Shown here: one piece after another, positions 24,602-33,360 of the stretch | Numbering within the stretch: the stretch's first letter is position 1 | Layout of the letters: every line of letters begins with the position of its first letter | From: SHAN690 sp040221375 | Lineage (GTDB): Bacteria; Bacteroidota; Bacteroidia; Flavobacteriales_G; Salibacteraceae | Reading direction: 5' to 3' | Length of the DNA: 64,000 bases | Assembly: GCA_040221375.1 (NCBI GenBank) | Contig: JAVKEP010000103.1 | Span: 1 to 64,000 of the forward strand | Position numbers and translations under genes: made by a program | The notes under the pieces: generated by a model | Databases searched by the model: none | What the model saw: only the letters and a program-made list of their open reading frames with translations | What the model was told of the DNA's origin: nothing

Positions 24602-26245
24602 ATGTTCAAGCATTTTGGTACGGACCTGTCTGCAGGTCTAGTTGTATTTTTAGTCGCCGTTCCACTCTGTCTAGGCATCGCCCTAGCTTCTGGAGCTCCT
24701 TTGTTTTCTGGTATCATCGCGGGCATAGTCGGTGGCATCATCGTCGGTGCCATCAGCGGATCATCGTTAGGAGTCAGTGGACCTGCCGCGGGGCTAGCGG
24801 TAATCGTGGCCGACGCTATTTTGAAGCTCGGCACCAACAGCGAAGGCATTTTCAGCATGGACGTTGGCTTTCCCCTCTTCCTCACAGCGGTCGTCATTGG
24901 CGGTCTTGTCCAAATCGGATTGGCATTTGGTCGGGCCGGCATCATCGGGTATTTCTTTCCCAATTCGGTCATCAAAGGCATGCTTTCGGCGATTGGAATC
25001 ATCATCATCCTGAAACAAATTCCACATGCCTTGGGGCACGACGTCATCGCTATCGGTTTGGATAGCTTTTGGCAACAAGATGGTGAGAACTCCTTTACTG
25101 AACTGTGGGTGGCAATGGGTGATATCAACCCAGCAGCCGTAATCATCACGCTCCTGTCCCTTGGAATCCTTATCCTTTGGGAGCAGAATTTCATCAAACG
25201 CATCAAGCTTTTTCAAATCATTCAAGGGCCGTTGTTGGTTGTGGTGTTGGGAATCATTGCGAGCAACCTCTTTTCTTCGGTAGAGGGATTATCGTTTTCT
25301 CCTGATGAGATGGTAGGCTTACCGCTGTTATCTGAAGAGGGCGGTGTAATTTCATTGCTGACCTTTCCTGACTGGAGCGGTCTCTTGATGGGTGATGTCT
25401 GGGTCATGGGAATCACCATTGCCATTGTGGCCAGCTTAGAAACCTTGCTTTGCGTAGAGGCCACCGACAAACTCGATCCAGCCAAGAACGTAACGCCAAC
25501 CAATCGTGAGCTGATCGCGCAAGGAGCAGGCAACGTGGTCTCTGGCTTGATCGGCGGACTTCCGATTACCCAAGTCATTGTGCGGAGCTCAGCCAACATC
25601 CAATCGGGCGGTAAAACAAAACTATCAGCGATTTTTCACGGCATTCTCCTGGCCGTTGCCGTGTTGGCTGTCCCCGAAGTCATGAACATGATTCCCCTTT
25701 CCAGCTTAGCAGCCATCCTTTTCATCGTTGGCTACAAGCTCGCCAAACCGTCCGTGTTCGTTGAGATGAAGAAGCAAGGACGGTCACAATTCATCACCTT
25801 TATGATCACCGTACTCAGCATCGTATTCACTGACTTGCTATTGGGCATTTCGATCGGACTGGCCGTCGGTATTTTCATGATTCTCTACAAGAATTATAGC
25901 GTGCCGTTCTCCTTTTCAGAAAAAATCGAAAAAGGAAAGGCCATTGAAATCGTGCTCTCTGAGAACGTGACCTTCCTCAACAAGGCAAGCCTCATGCAAG
26001 CATTAAAAGTGATCCCCGATGGAAGCGAGGTCATCGTCGATGCTAGCAAGTCGCACTACATCCACCCTGACATCATCGACATTTTGCATGATTTTATAGC
26101 ACACAGCGAGCTCAATGGAACCAAAGTCACGGTTCTGGGAGATTTTGACGAAGTCAATTTCAATCACCTCGAGTACTTCATGCGAAAGGTCTCGAAAGAC
26201 GGCACCACCAAAACACCGTACTTGGAAGCCGTATTGAAACAGTAA
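24602..26245 (+). CDS. SulP-family anion transporter with STAS domain
   Basis: 547 residues. Residues about 10-430 hold ten or more membrane helices, beginning with DLSAGLVVFLVAVPLCLGIA and the GxxxGxxxG-rich IIAGIVGGIIVGAISGSSLG. The helix TRANSPORT signature is clear in ISGSSLGVSGPAAGLAVIV. The C-terminal 100 residues form a cytoplasmic STAS domain (AIEIVLSENVTFLNKASLM, then VIVDASKSHYIHPDII). SulP proteins carry sulfate, bicarbonate or other anions. The convergent carbonic anhydrase gene next door makes bicarbonate the best guess. Complete, followed by a strong terminator. Confidence 0.9.
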   Translation: MFKHFGTDLSAGLVVFLVAVPLCLGIALASGAPLFSGIIAGIVGGIIVGAISGSSLGVSGPAAGLAVIVADAILKLGTNSEGIFSMDVGFPLFLTAVVIGGLVQIGLAFGRAGIIGYFFPNSVIKGMLSAIGIIIILKQIPHALGHDVIAIGLDSFWQQDGENSFTELWVAMGDINPAAVIITLLSLGILILWEQNFIKRIKLFQIIQGPLLVVVLGIIASNLFSSVEGLSFSPDEMVGLPLLSEEGGVISLLTFPDWSGLLMGDVWVMGITIAIVASLETLLCVEATDKLDPAKNVTPTNRELIAQGAGNVVSGLIGGLPITQVIVRSSANIQSGGKTKLSAIFHGILLAVAVLAVPEVMNMIPLSSLAAILFIVGYKLAKPSVFVEMKKQGRSQFITFMITVLSIVFTDLLLGISIGLAVGIFMILYKNYSVPFSFSEKIEKGKAIEIVLSENVTFLNKASLMQALKVIPDGSEVIVDASKSHYIHPDIIDILHDFIAHSELNGTKVTVLGDFDEVNFNHLEYFMRKVSKDGTTKTPYLEAVLKQ

Positions 26246-26246
26246 G

Positions 26247-26279
26247 CAAAAAAAAAGGGCCGCAAATGCGGCCCTTTTT
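26247..26279. terminator. bidirectional terminator between sulP and carbonic anhydrase
   Basis: AAGGGCCGC (26255-26263), a four-base loop, and GCGGCCCTT (26268-26276), with an A-tract on the left and a T-tract on the right. Works for both converging transcripts. Confidence 0.9.
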
Positions 26280-26301
26280 ACTTTATGGTCTATGCCAGAA
26301 G

Positions 26302-26928
26302 TTAATCCAGCTTGTAAATCTCCATTACCTTATCAAGGATTTTAGGGAAGTCGATCTTTAGGTCAACGATGGTTCCTGTGCTCAGATCAAAGACCCATCC
26401 ATGCACGGTCAGGCCACGATCACGTATGGCCTTCTGCACAACCGACGTCTTGATCGCATTGACGCATTGTTCCTGGACATTGAGTTATACACATCGATCG
26501 TACCGCTCTCTTTCGTCCTTGATCTCGTTAAGCTCAGCGCTGTGCGTACGATATACGTCACGGACGTTTCTCAGCCACGGATTCAAGATGCCCAAATCGG
26601 CAGATTGCATCGCCGCCTTCACGCCTCCGCAGTTGTAGTGTCCGCAAACTACCACGTGGTTCACTTTTAGGTGAGCCACCGCATACTCTATTACCGACAT
26701 GGCATTCAAGTCCGTATTCGGAATCATGTTGGCGATGTTTCGATGGATGAATGCGTCTCCGGGGCTGACTCCCATGATTTCCTCCGCCGTTACACGACTG
26801 TCGCTGCAACCGATGTACAAGATCTCAGGTGTTTGACCTTTGGCCAAGTTTTCAAAGTAGCTCTGGTCGATGTCGAGCTTCTCCTTCACCCACGCCTTAT
26901 TGTTCTCAAAAATCTGTTCTATGTTCAT
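26302..26928 (-). pseudogene. can: beta-carbonic anhydrase interrupted by in-frame TAA
   Basis: The frame runs 209 codons from ATG at 26928, the usual length of this family. All zinc ligands are present: Cys41 and Asp43 in IGCSDSR, His97 and Cys100 in CGHYNCGG. Codon 148 (26487-26485) is TAA, but the frame continues as LNVQEQCVNAIKTSVVQKAI and HGWVFDLSTG to a TAA at 26304-26302. This is the family's normal C-terminus, in which a Glu is usual at the stop position (LVELNVQEQ). No shift of frame is needed. Without readthrough a 147-residue protein is made, keeping the zinc site but losing the last helices and strand. Could be a true nonsense mutation or a sequence error. Confidence 0.85.
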
Positions 26929-27088
26929 GTTTTGTTTGCTTTTAAATCTCCCCAAAGATGTAAGCTGAAATTGTATATCACAAGTCCGAACGACATCGGA
27001 ACGGTATAATTGACTAATTTTCCATTCGATGAACGAGTGTGATTACCCTTTACCCCTTTAGTTGGCTTAGCCCCAGCTTCACCTAGCC

Positions 27089-27907
27089 ATGTCAACCGCA
27101 GCCACCTACATTTTAGGAACGCACAACGAGGAGTTAGAACGACTCGGATTTCAGCACCGGGTCTGGGCCGATGATGCCCACGAACTCTGGCGCAGAGCAA
27201 ACATTGGGAGAGGCCAAAGCGTTTTAGACCTAGGCTGCGGACCCGGATTTGCTTCCTTTGATTTGGCTGATATCGTTGGACACGAAGGCAGCATCATCGG
27301 GGTTGATCGCTCTAAAGAATACATACGGTATGCTCTGGACAGAACCAAGAATACGCACATAAGCAACACCTCATTCATTTGCAGTGATTTTGCGTCCATG
27401 CATCTCGGTAGTGAGCAATTCGACGCCGCGTACGCCCGATGGGTCTTTTCATGGGTGAGGGATGTTGATCATGTAATTGCTAAGGTGGCGGCATCTTTGA
27501 AACCTGGGGGTGTGTTTGCCGTTCAGGAGTACATTCAATGGGGAACCTTCCGCTTTGTTCCGGAGCATCCGGACTTACGCGCCATGATTGAGGCTTGCAG
27601 AGAAAGTTGGCGACTGATGGATAGCGAGATAGATATAGGCCGAACCTTAAGTGAACGGTTCGAAAAATTTGGGTTGAAGATTACCCACGTCGCTCCGTTG
27701 GAGCGCACCGCGCGAAGCAATAGCCTGACTTGGCAGTGGCCGACCGAATTCTTGAAAATTTACGCCAAACAGCTGATAACACTGGGCTTGCTCACCGAAG
27801 TACAACTTGATCGGTACCTCGCAGTCCTACCAGAGATAGAAAAGAACAACAGCGCGTTTTTAGTAACGCCGCTGATGATAGAAATCATTGGAGAAAAAAG
27901 TGCCTAG
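27089..27907 (+). CDS. class I SAM-dependent methyltransferase
   Basis: 272 residues. SAM-binding motif I is SVLDLGCGPGFASFDLA, motif II has IIGVDRSKEYIRYA, and the acidic residue and post-motif DAAYARWVFSWVRDVDHV follow in order. SLKPGGVFAVQEYIQWG is motif III. The C-terminal half is helical and would hold the substrate. The pattern suggests a small-molecule or lipid methyltransferase of the UbiE/ArsM-like type, but substrate cannot be stated. Five bases from the next gene. Confidence 0.85.
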   Translation: MSTAATYILGTHNEELERLGFQHRVWADDAHELWRRANIGRGQSVLDLGCGPGFASFDLADIVGHEGSIIGVDRSKEYIRYALDRTKNTHISNTSFICSDFASMHLGSEQFDAAYARWVFSWVRDVDHVIAKVAASLKPGGVFAVQEYIQWGTFRFVPEHPDLRAMIEACRESWRLMDSEIDIGRTLSERFEKFGLKITHVAPLERTARSNSLTWQWPTEFLKIYAKQLITLGLLTEVQLDRYLAVLPEIEKNNSAFLVTPLMIEIIGEKSA

Positions 27908-27912
27908 GGCTC

Positions 27913-28341
27913 ATGAATCCTCCACTCCTTGATGCCATGGATTTAAATCATCGACAAAAACTCAGCCTCTTACAAGACCTCATCCGCATTGCCGGCGCAG
28001 ACGGACAGCATCGCGATGAAGAGTACGACATGTTGCATTTAGTGGCCAGGCGGCTCGAGGTAACACCGATGGAACTGGAAGCCCTGTTTTCAGAAACGGT
28101 GGAAAACCATATGCCGAAGCAAGAACCTCGGCGGATCATAGTTTTCTATCACATGCTCATGATGGTGTGGGTAGATGGCGAGTTCAATGCCGACGAAGAG
28201 AAGCTCCTCAGAGAATTGGGTGCGGGCTTGGGCCTCCCGCTTCAGGCCATCGATACTACGATCGCTCAATCCAGGCTTTATGTGAATGGCGCCATTCCTA
28301 TGGACGTGTTTCTGAAAATCTTTACGCTCCATCACAACTGA
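27913..28341 (+). CDS. TerB-like protein
   Basis: 142 residues from ATG at 27913 (an ATG at 27937 is also possible). Two TerB-type repeats: LIRIAGADGQHRDEEYDMLH and MMVWVDGEFNADEEKLLREL, each with an Asp-Gly turn and acidic helix start; such residues bind metal ions in TerB. The proteins are cytoplasmic and linked to tellurite or stress responses in other bacteria, though here no other ter gene is present. Probably co-transcribed with the methyltransferase. Confidence 0.75.
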   Translation: MNPPLLDAMDLNHRQKLSLLQDLIRIAGADGQHRDEEYDMLHLVARRLEVTPMELEALFSETVENHMPKQEPRRIIVFYHMLMMVWVDGEFNADEEKLLRELGAGLGLPLQAIDTTIAQSRLYVNGAIPMDVFLKIFTLHHN

Positions 28342-28446
28342 AAGCGTATGGCTCGATTGGCCCGCGCATAAGCGGCTGATTCCTTCTATACCATTAACAC
28401 CTCACGGTTCGGTTCTTGTTCTACTTTCGCCCATCAACATCGATCC

Positions 28447-29562
28447 ATGCATACGCTTAAAATTATCCTGATCGTCTCCCTTTTAATTTCAGCATTCTTG
28501 CTTATTTCGGGGTGGATTATATTACGCCAACCTCAATTCGGAAGCGTTCCTGCGGGTTCCTACCTCGACTCCCTTAAAAGTTCTCCCCAACACAACGGCG
28601 AGGTCTTCGAAAACGACGGAAAAGTCGCCATGGAAATGGGGATCGCCAAGCTGTGGAAAATCGCACTGGCTTACTGGAATGCTCCTGAAGGCCGGCATCC
28701 CGATTCCTTGCTCATTCTGCACCCAGACTTACAAGACGTCTTGAGTGATACGGTAGGTGAGTCCCATCTCACTTGGTTTGGTCATTCAGCCTTTCTCTTG
28801 GAAGTAGACAATAAGCACATTTTGTTGGACCCCATGCTTGGACCCTCGGCTGCACCATTTAGTTTTCAGGTGCGTCGCTTTAACCAAGACCTGCCGATTG
28901 CATTAGAAGATTTGCCGATCATCGATGCGGTCATCTTTTCGCACGATCATTACGACCACCTCGACTACCCCACGATCATGGCGATCAAAGACAAGGTCAA
29001 GCGCTTTTTTGTTCCGCTTGGACTCAAAGGGCATTTGGTAGGATGGGGCGTTGATCCAACCATAGTTACCGAATTGGATTGGTGGGAAGAAGCGCAGTTG
29101 GATGGCATTCGGCTCGCTTGCACACCGGCTCAACATTTTTCCGGTCGGGCTCTGAACGACCGCGGTGCTACACTCTGGTGTTCATGGGTGATTACAACGC
29201 CCAAACGAAACATCTTTTTCAGCGGTGATTCTGGATATTTCAACGGATTCAAAAGCATCGGCGAAAAGTATGGGCCATTTGACATCGCGATGCTGGAATG
29301 CGGGCAATACAATACGCTCTGGCAGGAAATTCATATGATGCCTGAAGAATCTGCCATGGCGGCAGTAGACCTTAACGCCAAGGCCATGATCCCAATCCAT
29401 TGGGGTATGTTCGAACTGGCGTTGCATCCCTGGAAAGAACCCGTTGAACGCGTCACCGCAAAAGCCAAAGAATTGAACATGCCGATACTAACCCCTAAGG
29501 TCGGCGAACGTCTAGCCATTATGCAACCTTTAACAACTGATGCTTGGTGGAGCAACCATTGA
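28447..29562 (+). CDS. metallo-beta-lactamase-fold hydrolase, NAPE-PLD/RomA-like
   Basis: 371 residues. N-terminal membrane anchor (residues 5-25, ILIVSLLISAFLLISGW). The MBL domain has LTWFGHSAFLLEVDNKHILL, then VIFSHDHYDHLDYPTI (zinc motif HxHxDH-like, near residues 164-172), TPAQHFSGR, FFSGDSGYF and MIPIHWGMFEL. This order of motifs is that of N-acyl-phosphatidylethanolamine phospholipase D and the bacterial RomA group. Likely a membrane-bound phosphodiesterase with a lipid substrate; the substrate is inferred. Complete. Confidence 0.82.
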   Translation: MHTLKIILIVSLLISAFLLISGWIILRQPQFGSVPAGSYLDSLKSSPQHNGEVFENDGKVAMEMGIAKLWKIALAYWNAPEGRHPDSLLILHPDLQDVLSDTVGESHLTWFGHSAFLLEVDNKHILLDPMLGPSAAPFSFQVRRFNQDLPIALEDLPIIDAVIFSHDHYDHLDYPTIMAIKDKVKRFFVPLGLKGHLVGWGVDPTIVTELDWWEEAQLDGIRLACTPAQHFSGRALNDRGATLWCSWVITTPKRNIFFSGDSGYFNGFKSIGEKYGPFDIAMLECGQYNTLWQEIHMMPEESAMAAVDLNAKAMIPIHWGMFELALHPWKEPVERVTAKAKELNMPILTPKVGERLAIMQPLTTDAWWSNH

Positions 29563-29581
29563 ATCCGATATTAGAGTTTTG

Positions 29582-30163
29582 ATGAAAACACGATTTTATA
29601 TAACGCTGGTTTGGATAGCCATTCTCACGCTGGGTCTTGCCCTTCCACACACGTTGTGCGCCCAAGATTTCAGCGGCGGCCTCGAGCAAGTTGAGTCGGA
29701 GGATGAAACGCCTCCGAAAGAAGAGTACAAAATCAAGGACCACATCCGATTCGGCGGCAATCTCGGCGCCCAATTCGGAACGATTACCTTCATTAACGTC
29801 TCTCCCATGGTGGGATACCAGTTCAACAAACGCTACATGATGGGCGTGAGGGGAACATACATGTACTACAAAGATCAACGCTACGTCCAGTTTTCAAACA
29901 ACATCCTCGGTGCGAGCGCGTTTGGGCGCTTCTTCGCATTCGAAAATATTTTCGCTCACGCAGAATACGAGGTGCTCAACGGATACTTTGATCGAAGCGG
30001 AGAACGGGTCAACCTTCCTTTTCTTTACTTAGGAATCGGCTACTTGCAAGAAGTTTCAAATAACGTTGGGATCAGCATATCCGCCTTGTACGAAATTCTT
30101 CGAATCAAAACTTCTCCCACCGTCTTGCCGTCCATTCGGGTCGGAGTTGTGGTAGGCTTATGA
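29582..30163 (+). CDS. outer-membrane beta-barrel protein
   Basis: 193 residues from ATG at 29582, giving a signal peptide (MKTRFYITLVWIAILTLGLA). An earlier in-frame ATG at 29540 would overlap the MBL gene. The mature part has an acidic linker and then alternating strands: IRFGGNLGAQFGTITFINVS, PMVGYQFNKRYMMGVRGTYM, NILGASAFGRFFAF, VGISISALYEI and a last strand ending VGVVVGL. This fits a small eight-strand porin-like barrel. No transported substrate can be inferred. Only 19 bases after the MBL gene, so probably same operon. Confidence 0.75.
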   Translation: MKTRFYITLVWIAILTLGLALPHTLCAQDFSGGLEQVESEDETPPKEEYKIKDHIRFGGNLGAQFGTITFINVSPMVGYQFNKRYMMGVRGTYMYYKDQRYVQFSNNILGASAFGRFFAFENIFAHAEYEVLNGYFDRSGERVNLPFLYLGIGYLQEVSNNVGISISALYEILRIKTSPTVLPSIRVGVVVGL

Positions 30164-30200
30164 GCACGGTTCCTTATACTTGTATGGTAAATTCTATCCA

Positions 30201-30692
30201 ATGATGACGCGACTATTTTTATCAGCATTTGTTTTACTTCTCTTGGGCACACCCATGCACCTCCGCGCCCAAGGTGGTTGCTCTACCCTGTTAGAATCCA
30301 TTGAAGACGCCCCTCTCGACGAGGTCTCCAAGGAGTACCGGCGATTGAAGTCATACAACAACCCCTATTGCGATACCACCGGTAGTGATCTCGAAAAAAT
30401 AATGCGCACACTCGGGGATCAACTGGTTGCCGCAGGTGCTTCCAAAGATCAAGTGTTGACCAGCATGGGAGAACCGTACTACAAAGGCGCCCTCGCCGAC
30501 TATGAAAAGCAGAAACTCACGATAGGTCGCGACGGAAAACCTACGGGCAAGGCACTGCCTCCTTCCTATAAAATTCCGACAGGCGATTACTTCATCGTGT
30601 ACCTGTGGCGCAATAAAGACTACCTCGTCTTCGCACTCAAAGGAGACAAAACCACCGAATCTCGTTGGTGGGAAAAAGGAAACTACAGATAA
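30201..30692 (+). CDS. exported hypothetical protein
   Basis: 163 residues from the ATG at 30201 (a second ATG follows at 30204); the frame upstream to 30180 adds little. Signal peptide MMTRLFLSAFVLLLLGTPMH, cleavage near LRAQ. The mature protein has three Cys (GCSTLL, YCDTTG), and the region DQVLTSMGEPYYKG resembles the substrate-facing turn of SmpA/OmlA-like folds, with the C-terminal YFIVYLWRNKDYLVFALKGD as paired strands. That comparison is uncertain. Followed by a good terminator. Confidence 0.65.
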   Translation: MMTRLFLSAFVLLLLGTPMHLRAQGGCSTLLESIEDAPLDEVSKEYRRLKSYNNPYCDTTGSDLEKIMRTLGDQLVAAGASKDQVLTSMGEPYYKGALADYEKQKLTIGRDGKPTGKALPPSYKIPTGDYFIVYLWRNKDYLVFALKGDKTTESRWWEKGNYR

Positions 30693-30719
30693 ATAAAAGG
30701 CCCGCTTAGGGCTTTTTTT
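30693..30719 (+). terminator. Rho-independent terminator
   Basis: GCCC-GCTTA-GGGC (30700-30712) followed by seven T residues, directly after the stop codon of the exported protein. Confidence 0.85.
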
Positions 30720-30846
30720 AGTCACAGGAGCTTTCTGAGAAGTATGCTCCAGCCGTCATGCTTTCAAAGCCATTTGCATCTAGTAAAATCACGCTACTGC
30801 CAATCGACCTTTGCATTAGACAACTACTTTTAACGACTTATATATG

Positions 30847-30940
30847 TTGGGACACCTATTGTTTATACATTTGTATTTCATAGTAGGTGGGTTTGAAGCC
30901 TCGTCATTCTTTGCGGACTGGCGGGGCTTTCTCGATTTTT
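30847..30940 (+). ncRNA. candidate small RNA or leader upstream of lipoprotein gene
   Basis: TTG (30847-30849), 16 bases, then TACATTTG (30866-30873) is a plausible promoter. About 20 bases downstream, GAAGCCTCG (30895-30903) can pair with CGGGGCTTTC (30922-30931) and a run of T follows at 30936-30940. The result would be a transcript of about 60 bases ending before the lipoprotein gene at 30991, either a small RNA or an attenuator. Weakly supported. Confidence 0.3.
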
Positions 30941-30990
30941 ATCCATCATGAGTACTTTCTTACATATGTTTGATGACTAATCTTAATACA

Positions 30991-31200
30991 ATGAAGAAAC
31001 TCGTTCTATTTCTCTTCTTTCCGACGTTACTTATTTCTTGCGGAGGCGCAAGTGAATCTGACTCCACTGGAGCAAATGCCGATGACGTCGAAGTGCAAGC
31101 CAGCGATGCTGACTTACACACCGTAGAAGAAACCAAATCCATCGGCGACCACGCCAAAGAAGTAAACCAGGATGTCGACAGCATCCTAAACACCTTATGA
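30991..31200 (+). CDS. small lipoprotein
   Basis: 69 residues from the ATG at 30991 (the TTG at 30970 gives a longer, less likely form). The lipobox is LLISCGG, so Cys is acylated. The mature part is short, acidic and Ser/Asp-rich (ESDSTGANADDVEVQ), ending in a helix (AKEVNQDVDSILNTL). The stop codon overlaps the ATG of the next gene (ATGA, 31197-31200), which suggests that the two products are made together. Function unknown. Confidence 0.6.
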   Translation: MKKLVLFLFFPTLLISCGGASESDSTGANADDVEVQASDADLHTVEETKSIGDHAKEVNQDVDSILNTL

Positions 31201-31823
31201 TCATGAAAAAATTAACGACGATCCTTGTGCTCACACTTCTATCCGCCGGGGTGAGCATGGCTCAGGGAAAAGGACAAGACAAAAGCCAAGGAAAGGCCAA
31301 GCAAGAAGTGAAGTCAGAAGGTGAAAGCCAGAAAGATAAGCCGCTTGGATCCGAAAAAAAGGGTGATGATCGGAAAAAACTTCCTGAATCTCAGGAGGTC
31401 GAAACCGATGCCTCTGGCAAAGGAAAAGTAAAGGAGAAGTCCAAGGACAAAGAAAACTCTGCTCAAGGAAATGCCTATGGCAAGGACAAAGGGGAAATGA
31501 GTGGTAAAGAGTTCGGTCAATCACGTTCTTCTGAAGCGCGCTCCAAGTCAGAAGCTGCCAACGAAGCGGATAAAAACCTTTCCGAAGCAGAACAAGAGCT
31601 GGATAAAGGAAGGCAGAAGATTGAAGAGGCACGTCAAAAAGTCGAGGCCAAAAAACAGGAAGGAGCCATCGACGAGGCCACCTACATGAAAGTAATCGAG
31701 GACCTCGACAAAGCCAACATGAAGCTCGAACGAACGAACGAAGAAATTATGATGAAGCGTTCAGAAGTCGACAAGATGAAAAACGAAGCGGAGAAGCCAG
31801 CCGAAACGAAGAAAACGAAGTAA
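31197..31823 (+). CDS. exported charged coiled-coil protein
   Basis: 208 residues. Signal peptide (KKLTTILVLTLLSAGVSMAQ). The mature protein is very low in hydrophobic residues: a Lys/Gln/Ser/Glu-rich first half (GKGQDKSQGKAKQEVKS), then a coiled coil (NLSEAEQELDKGRQKIEEAR through MKLERTNEEI), and a Lys-rich tail. It should be periplasmic and extended. The bias is like that of cell-wall or nucleic-acid binding proteins, but no family is recognised. Translationally coupled to the small lipoprotein upstream. Confidence 0.65.
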   Translation: MIMKKLTTILVLTLLSAGVSMAQGKGQDKSQGKAKQEVKSEGESQKDKPLGSEKKGDDRKKLPESQEVETDASGKGKVKEKSKDKENSAQGNAYGKDKGEMSGKEFGQSRSSEARSKSEAANEADKNLSEAEQELDKGRQKIEEARQKVEAKKQEGAIDEATYMKVIEDLDKANMKLERTNEEIMMKRSEVDKMKNEAEKPAETKKTK

Positions 31824-31847
31824 TCACGATTACATTCCGGCGTGATT
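31822..31847 (+). repeat. inverted repeat after the coiled-coil gene
   Basis: AATCACG and CGTGATT flank a 12-base loop immediately after the stop codon. Lies just ahead of the terminator hairpin and may stabilise the transcript end. Confidence 0.4.
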
Positions 31848-31851
31848 GTAC

Positions 31852-31879
31852 AAAAAGGTGCCTCTTGGGCGCCTTTTTT
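31852..31879. terminator. bidirectional terminator
   Basis: AAAAAGGTGCC (31852-31862), loop TCTTG, GGCGCCTTTTTT (31868-31879). Serves both converging genes; the T-tract includes the stop codon of the minus-strand gene. Confidence 0.88.
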
Positions 31880-33308
31880 AATGCTTCACAAATCGGATGG
31901 CCTTGGTGAAGTGCGGACTTTTGAGCGTTACAAAATAAACTCCGCTTTCGAGGTGCGACACGTCAATGCCTTTTCCTTTAACAAGACCATTCACTTCACC
32001 CACGGACTGAAATCGGACGTCGTATAGCGCTGCATCGACACTCCCATCTATTCCACTTAAATAAATGAGCTGACCACTGGGGTTCGGATAGATGCTGATC
32101 GTTGGATTTGGTAGTTCAAGGCCGCTGGATACCGGAAACCCGAACTCCATGCGCTTGTACTGCATCGTGCCGTCAAATATGTCGCGATACACCAGATCAA
32201 ATCCTCCTTTCGAGAAGGCAATGTCAGGTGCGTTGTAAATACGCGCTGAATCCCCCACAATGTCGATGGGTTCCGAAAACGTCTCTCCCCCATCAACAGA
32301 ATACATGAGCACCGACGTGATCACCGGGCTATCGATCTGCTCGAACATCACTCCAATGGTGTCCCCCGATGCCGCGATCCTCGGTGTGTATTGATCGTGC
32401 TCAGTGAGGTGAAGGTATGCTGAAGTGGCAGCATGACTTTCGGTATCGATCGAGCTGATCAAGACTTGTCCCACTCCTGATGCCGACGACATCCAAACCG
32501 TGTGAATGCCACTTGAAGTATAAGCACCATCAGGCCCGGTAGACGGACATCCTTGGATAAACCAGTCGCTGGGGTCGATATCGAACACGGTATCGGCTTG
32601 GTTGCTCTCTGCGGCAAGCGAAGCATACCAGATGTCGCGGATGTTGTTGTCATTGTTTCTAAACAAGGCTACGTCGGCGCCTTCACCTGAGAGTATATGT
32701 GCAGGACAACAGTCACACACTTCATGAGGCGCCTCGGCTGATATATCGATCAACTCACTGAACCAAGTTCCGTTGTCAGAGCGCACCACCGCATACTGTG
32801 GGTTTGCGTAATTGCTGTCGTACGCCATGGTCAGTATGGAAGGGTCACCCGCTTGGTCGATCGCGATGGTGGGTAAAAAAGGGATGATGGAATCTGGCAA
32901 ATCGAGCAGGGCCGGACTGGACCACGTCGCACCGCGATCGGTGGAATGCGTCCAGTACACCTTTGCCTCTAAAAAGGGCGTTGTCATGAACGTGGCAATC
33001 AGTTCATCCCCCTGCGCTGCAATATCTGCACCCCCATAACTCGCAGCAAATACGTTTCCGACTGATTGATTGAGTTTGAATGGATCAGAAAAATCGCCGT
33101 CGCCGTGTTTGTATGAAAAGTACAAGTTTCCATTGGCTTTGGACCAAATCACACCAACGCCGTCTTCAAACGACACGATGTGAGGGCGAATGTTTCCAAA
33201 CTCCGATGCGTGTGCCACCACCTCAGGATCGGTGAAATAGTGCGCTGTTTGGGAGAGCCCAATGTTGGCGAGAACTGCAAGGATGATGAGGACGAATGAA
33301 TTCTTCAT
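31878..33308 (-). CDS. T9SS-exported sialidase-like beta-propeller protein
   Basis: 476 residues. Signal peptide (MKNSFVLIILAVLANIGLSQ). The body has repeated BNR/Asp-box-like blades: WTHSTDRGATWSSPA, MYSVDGGETFSEPI. Other blades show the same spacing with weaker motifs. The last 70 residues are a T9SS type A domain (SIYPNPSGQLIYLSGIDG, then GVYFVTLKSPHFTKAIRFVK). A double Cys (CDCCPAH) sits mid-protein. No sialidase catalytic Arg triad can be confirmed, so it may be a binding or adhesion propeller rather than an enzyme. Surface-exposed or secreted. Confidence 0.8.
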   Translation of the reverse strand: MKNSFVLIILAVLANIGLSQTAHYFTDPEVVAHASEFGNIRPHIVSFEDGVGVIWSKANGNLYFSYKHGDGDFSDPFKLNQSVGNVFAASYGGADIAAQGDELIATFMTTPFLEAKVYWTHSTDRGATWSSPALLDLPDSIIPFLPTIAIDQAGDPSILTMAYDSNYANPQYAVVRSDNGTWFSELIDISAEAPHEVCDCCPAHILSGEGADVALFRNNDNNIRDIWYASLAAESNQADTVFDIDPSDWFIQGCPSTGPDGAYTSSGIHTVWMSSASGVGQVLISSIDTESHAATSAYLHLTEHDQYTPRIAASGDTIGVMFEQIDSPVITSVLMYSVDGGETFSEPIDIVGDSARIYNAPDIAFSKGGFDLVYRDIFDGTMQYKRMEFGFPVSSGLELPNPTISIYPNPSGQLIYLSGIDGSVDAALYDVRFQSVGEVNGLVKGKGIDVSHLESGVYFVTLKSPHFTKAIRFVKH

Positions 33309-33360
33309 GGCTGGGATTCTGATGCTAATTTGGCCAAAAGATAATGCTCATATTTGATCC

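Noticed and set aside
26302..26928. Frameshift in the carbonic anhydrase gene
   Set aside because: Reading base by base, the C-terminal part is in the same frame as the N-terminal part; only one codon is a stop.
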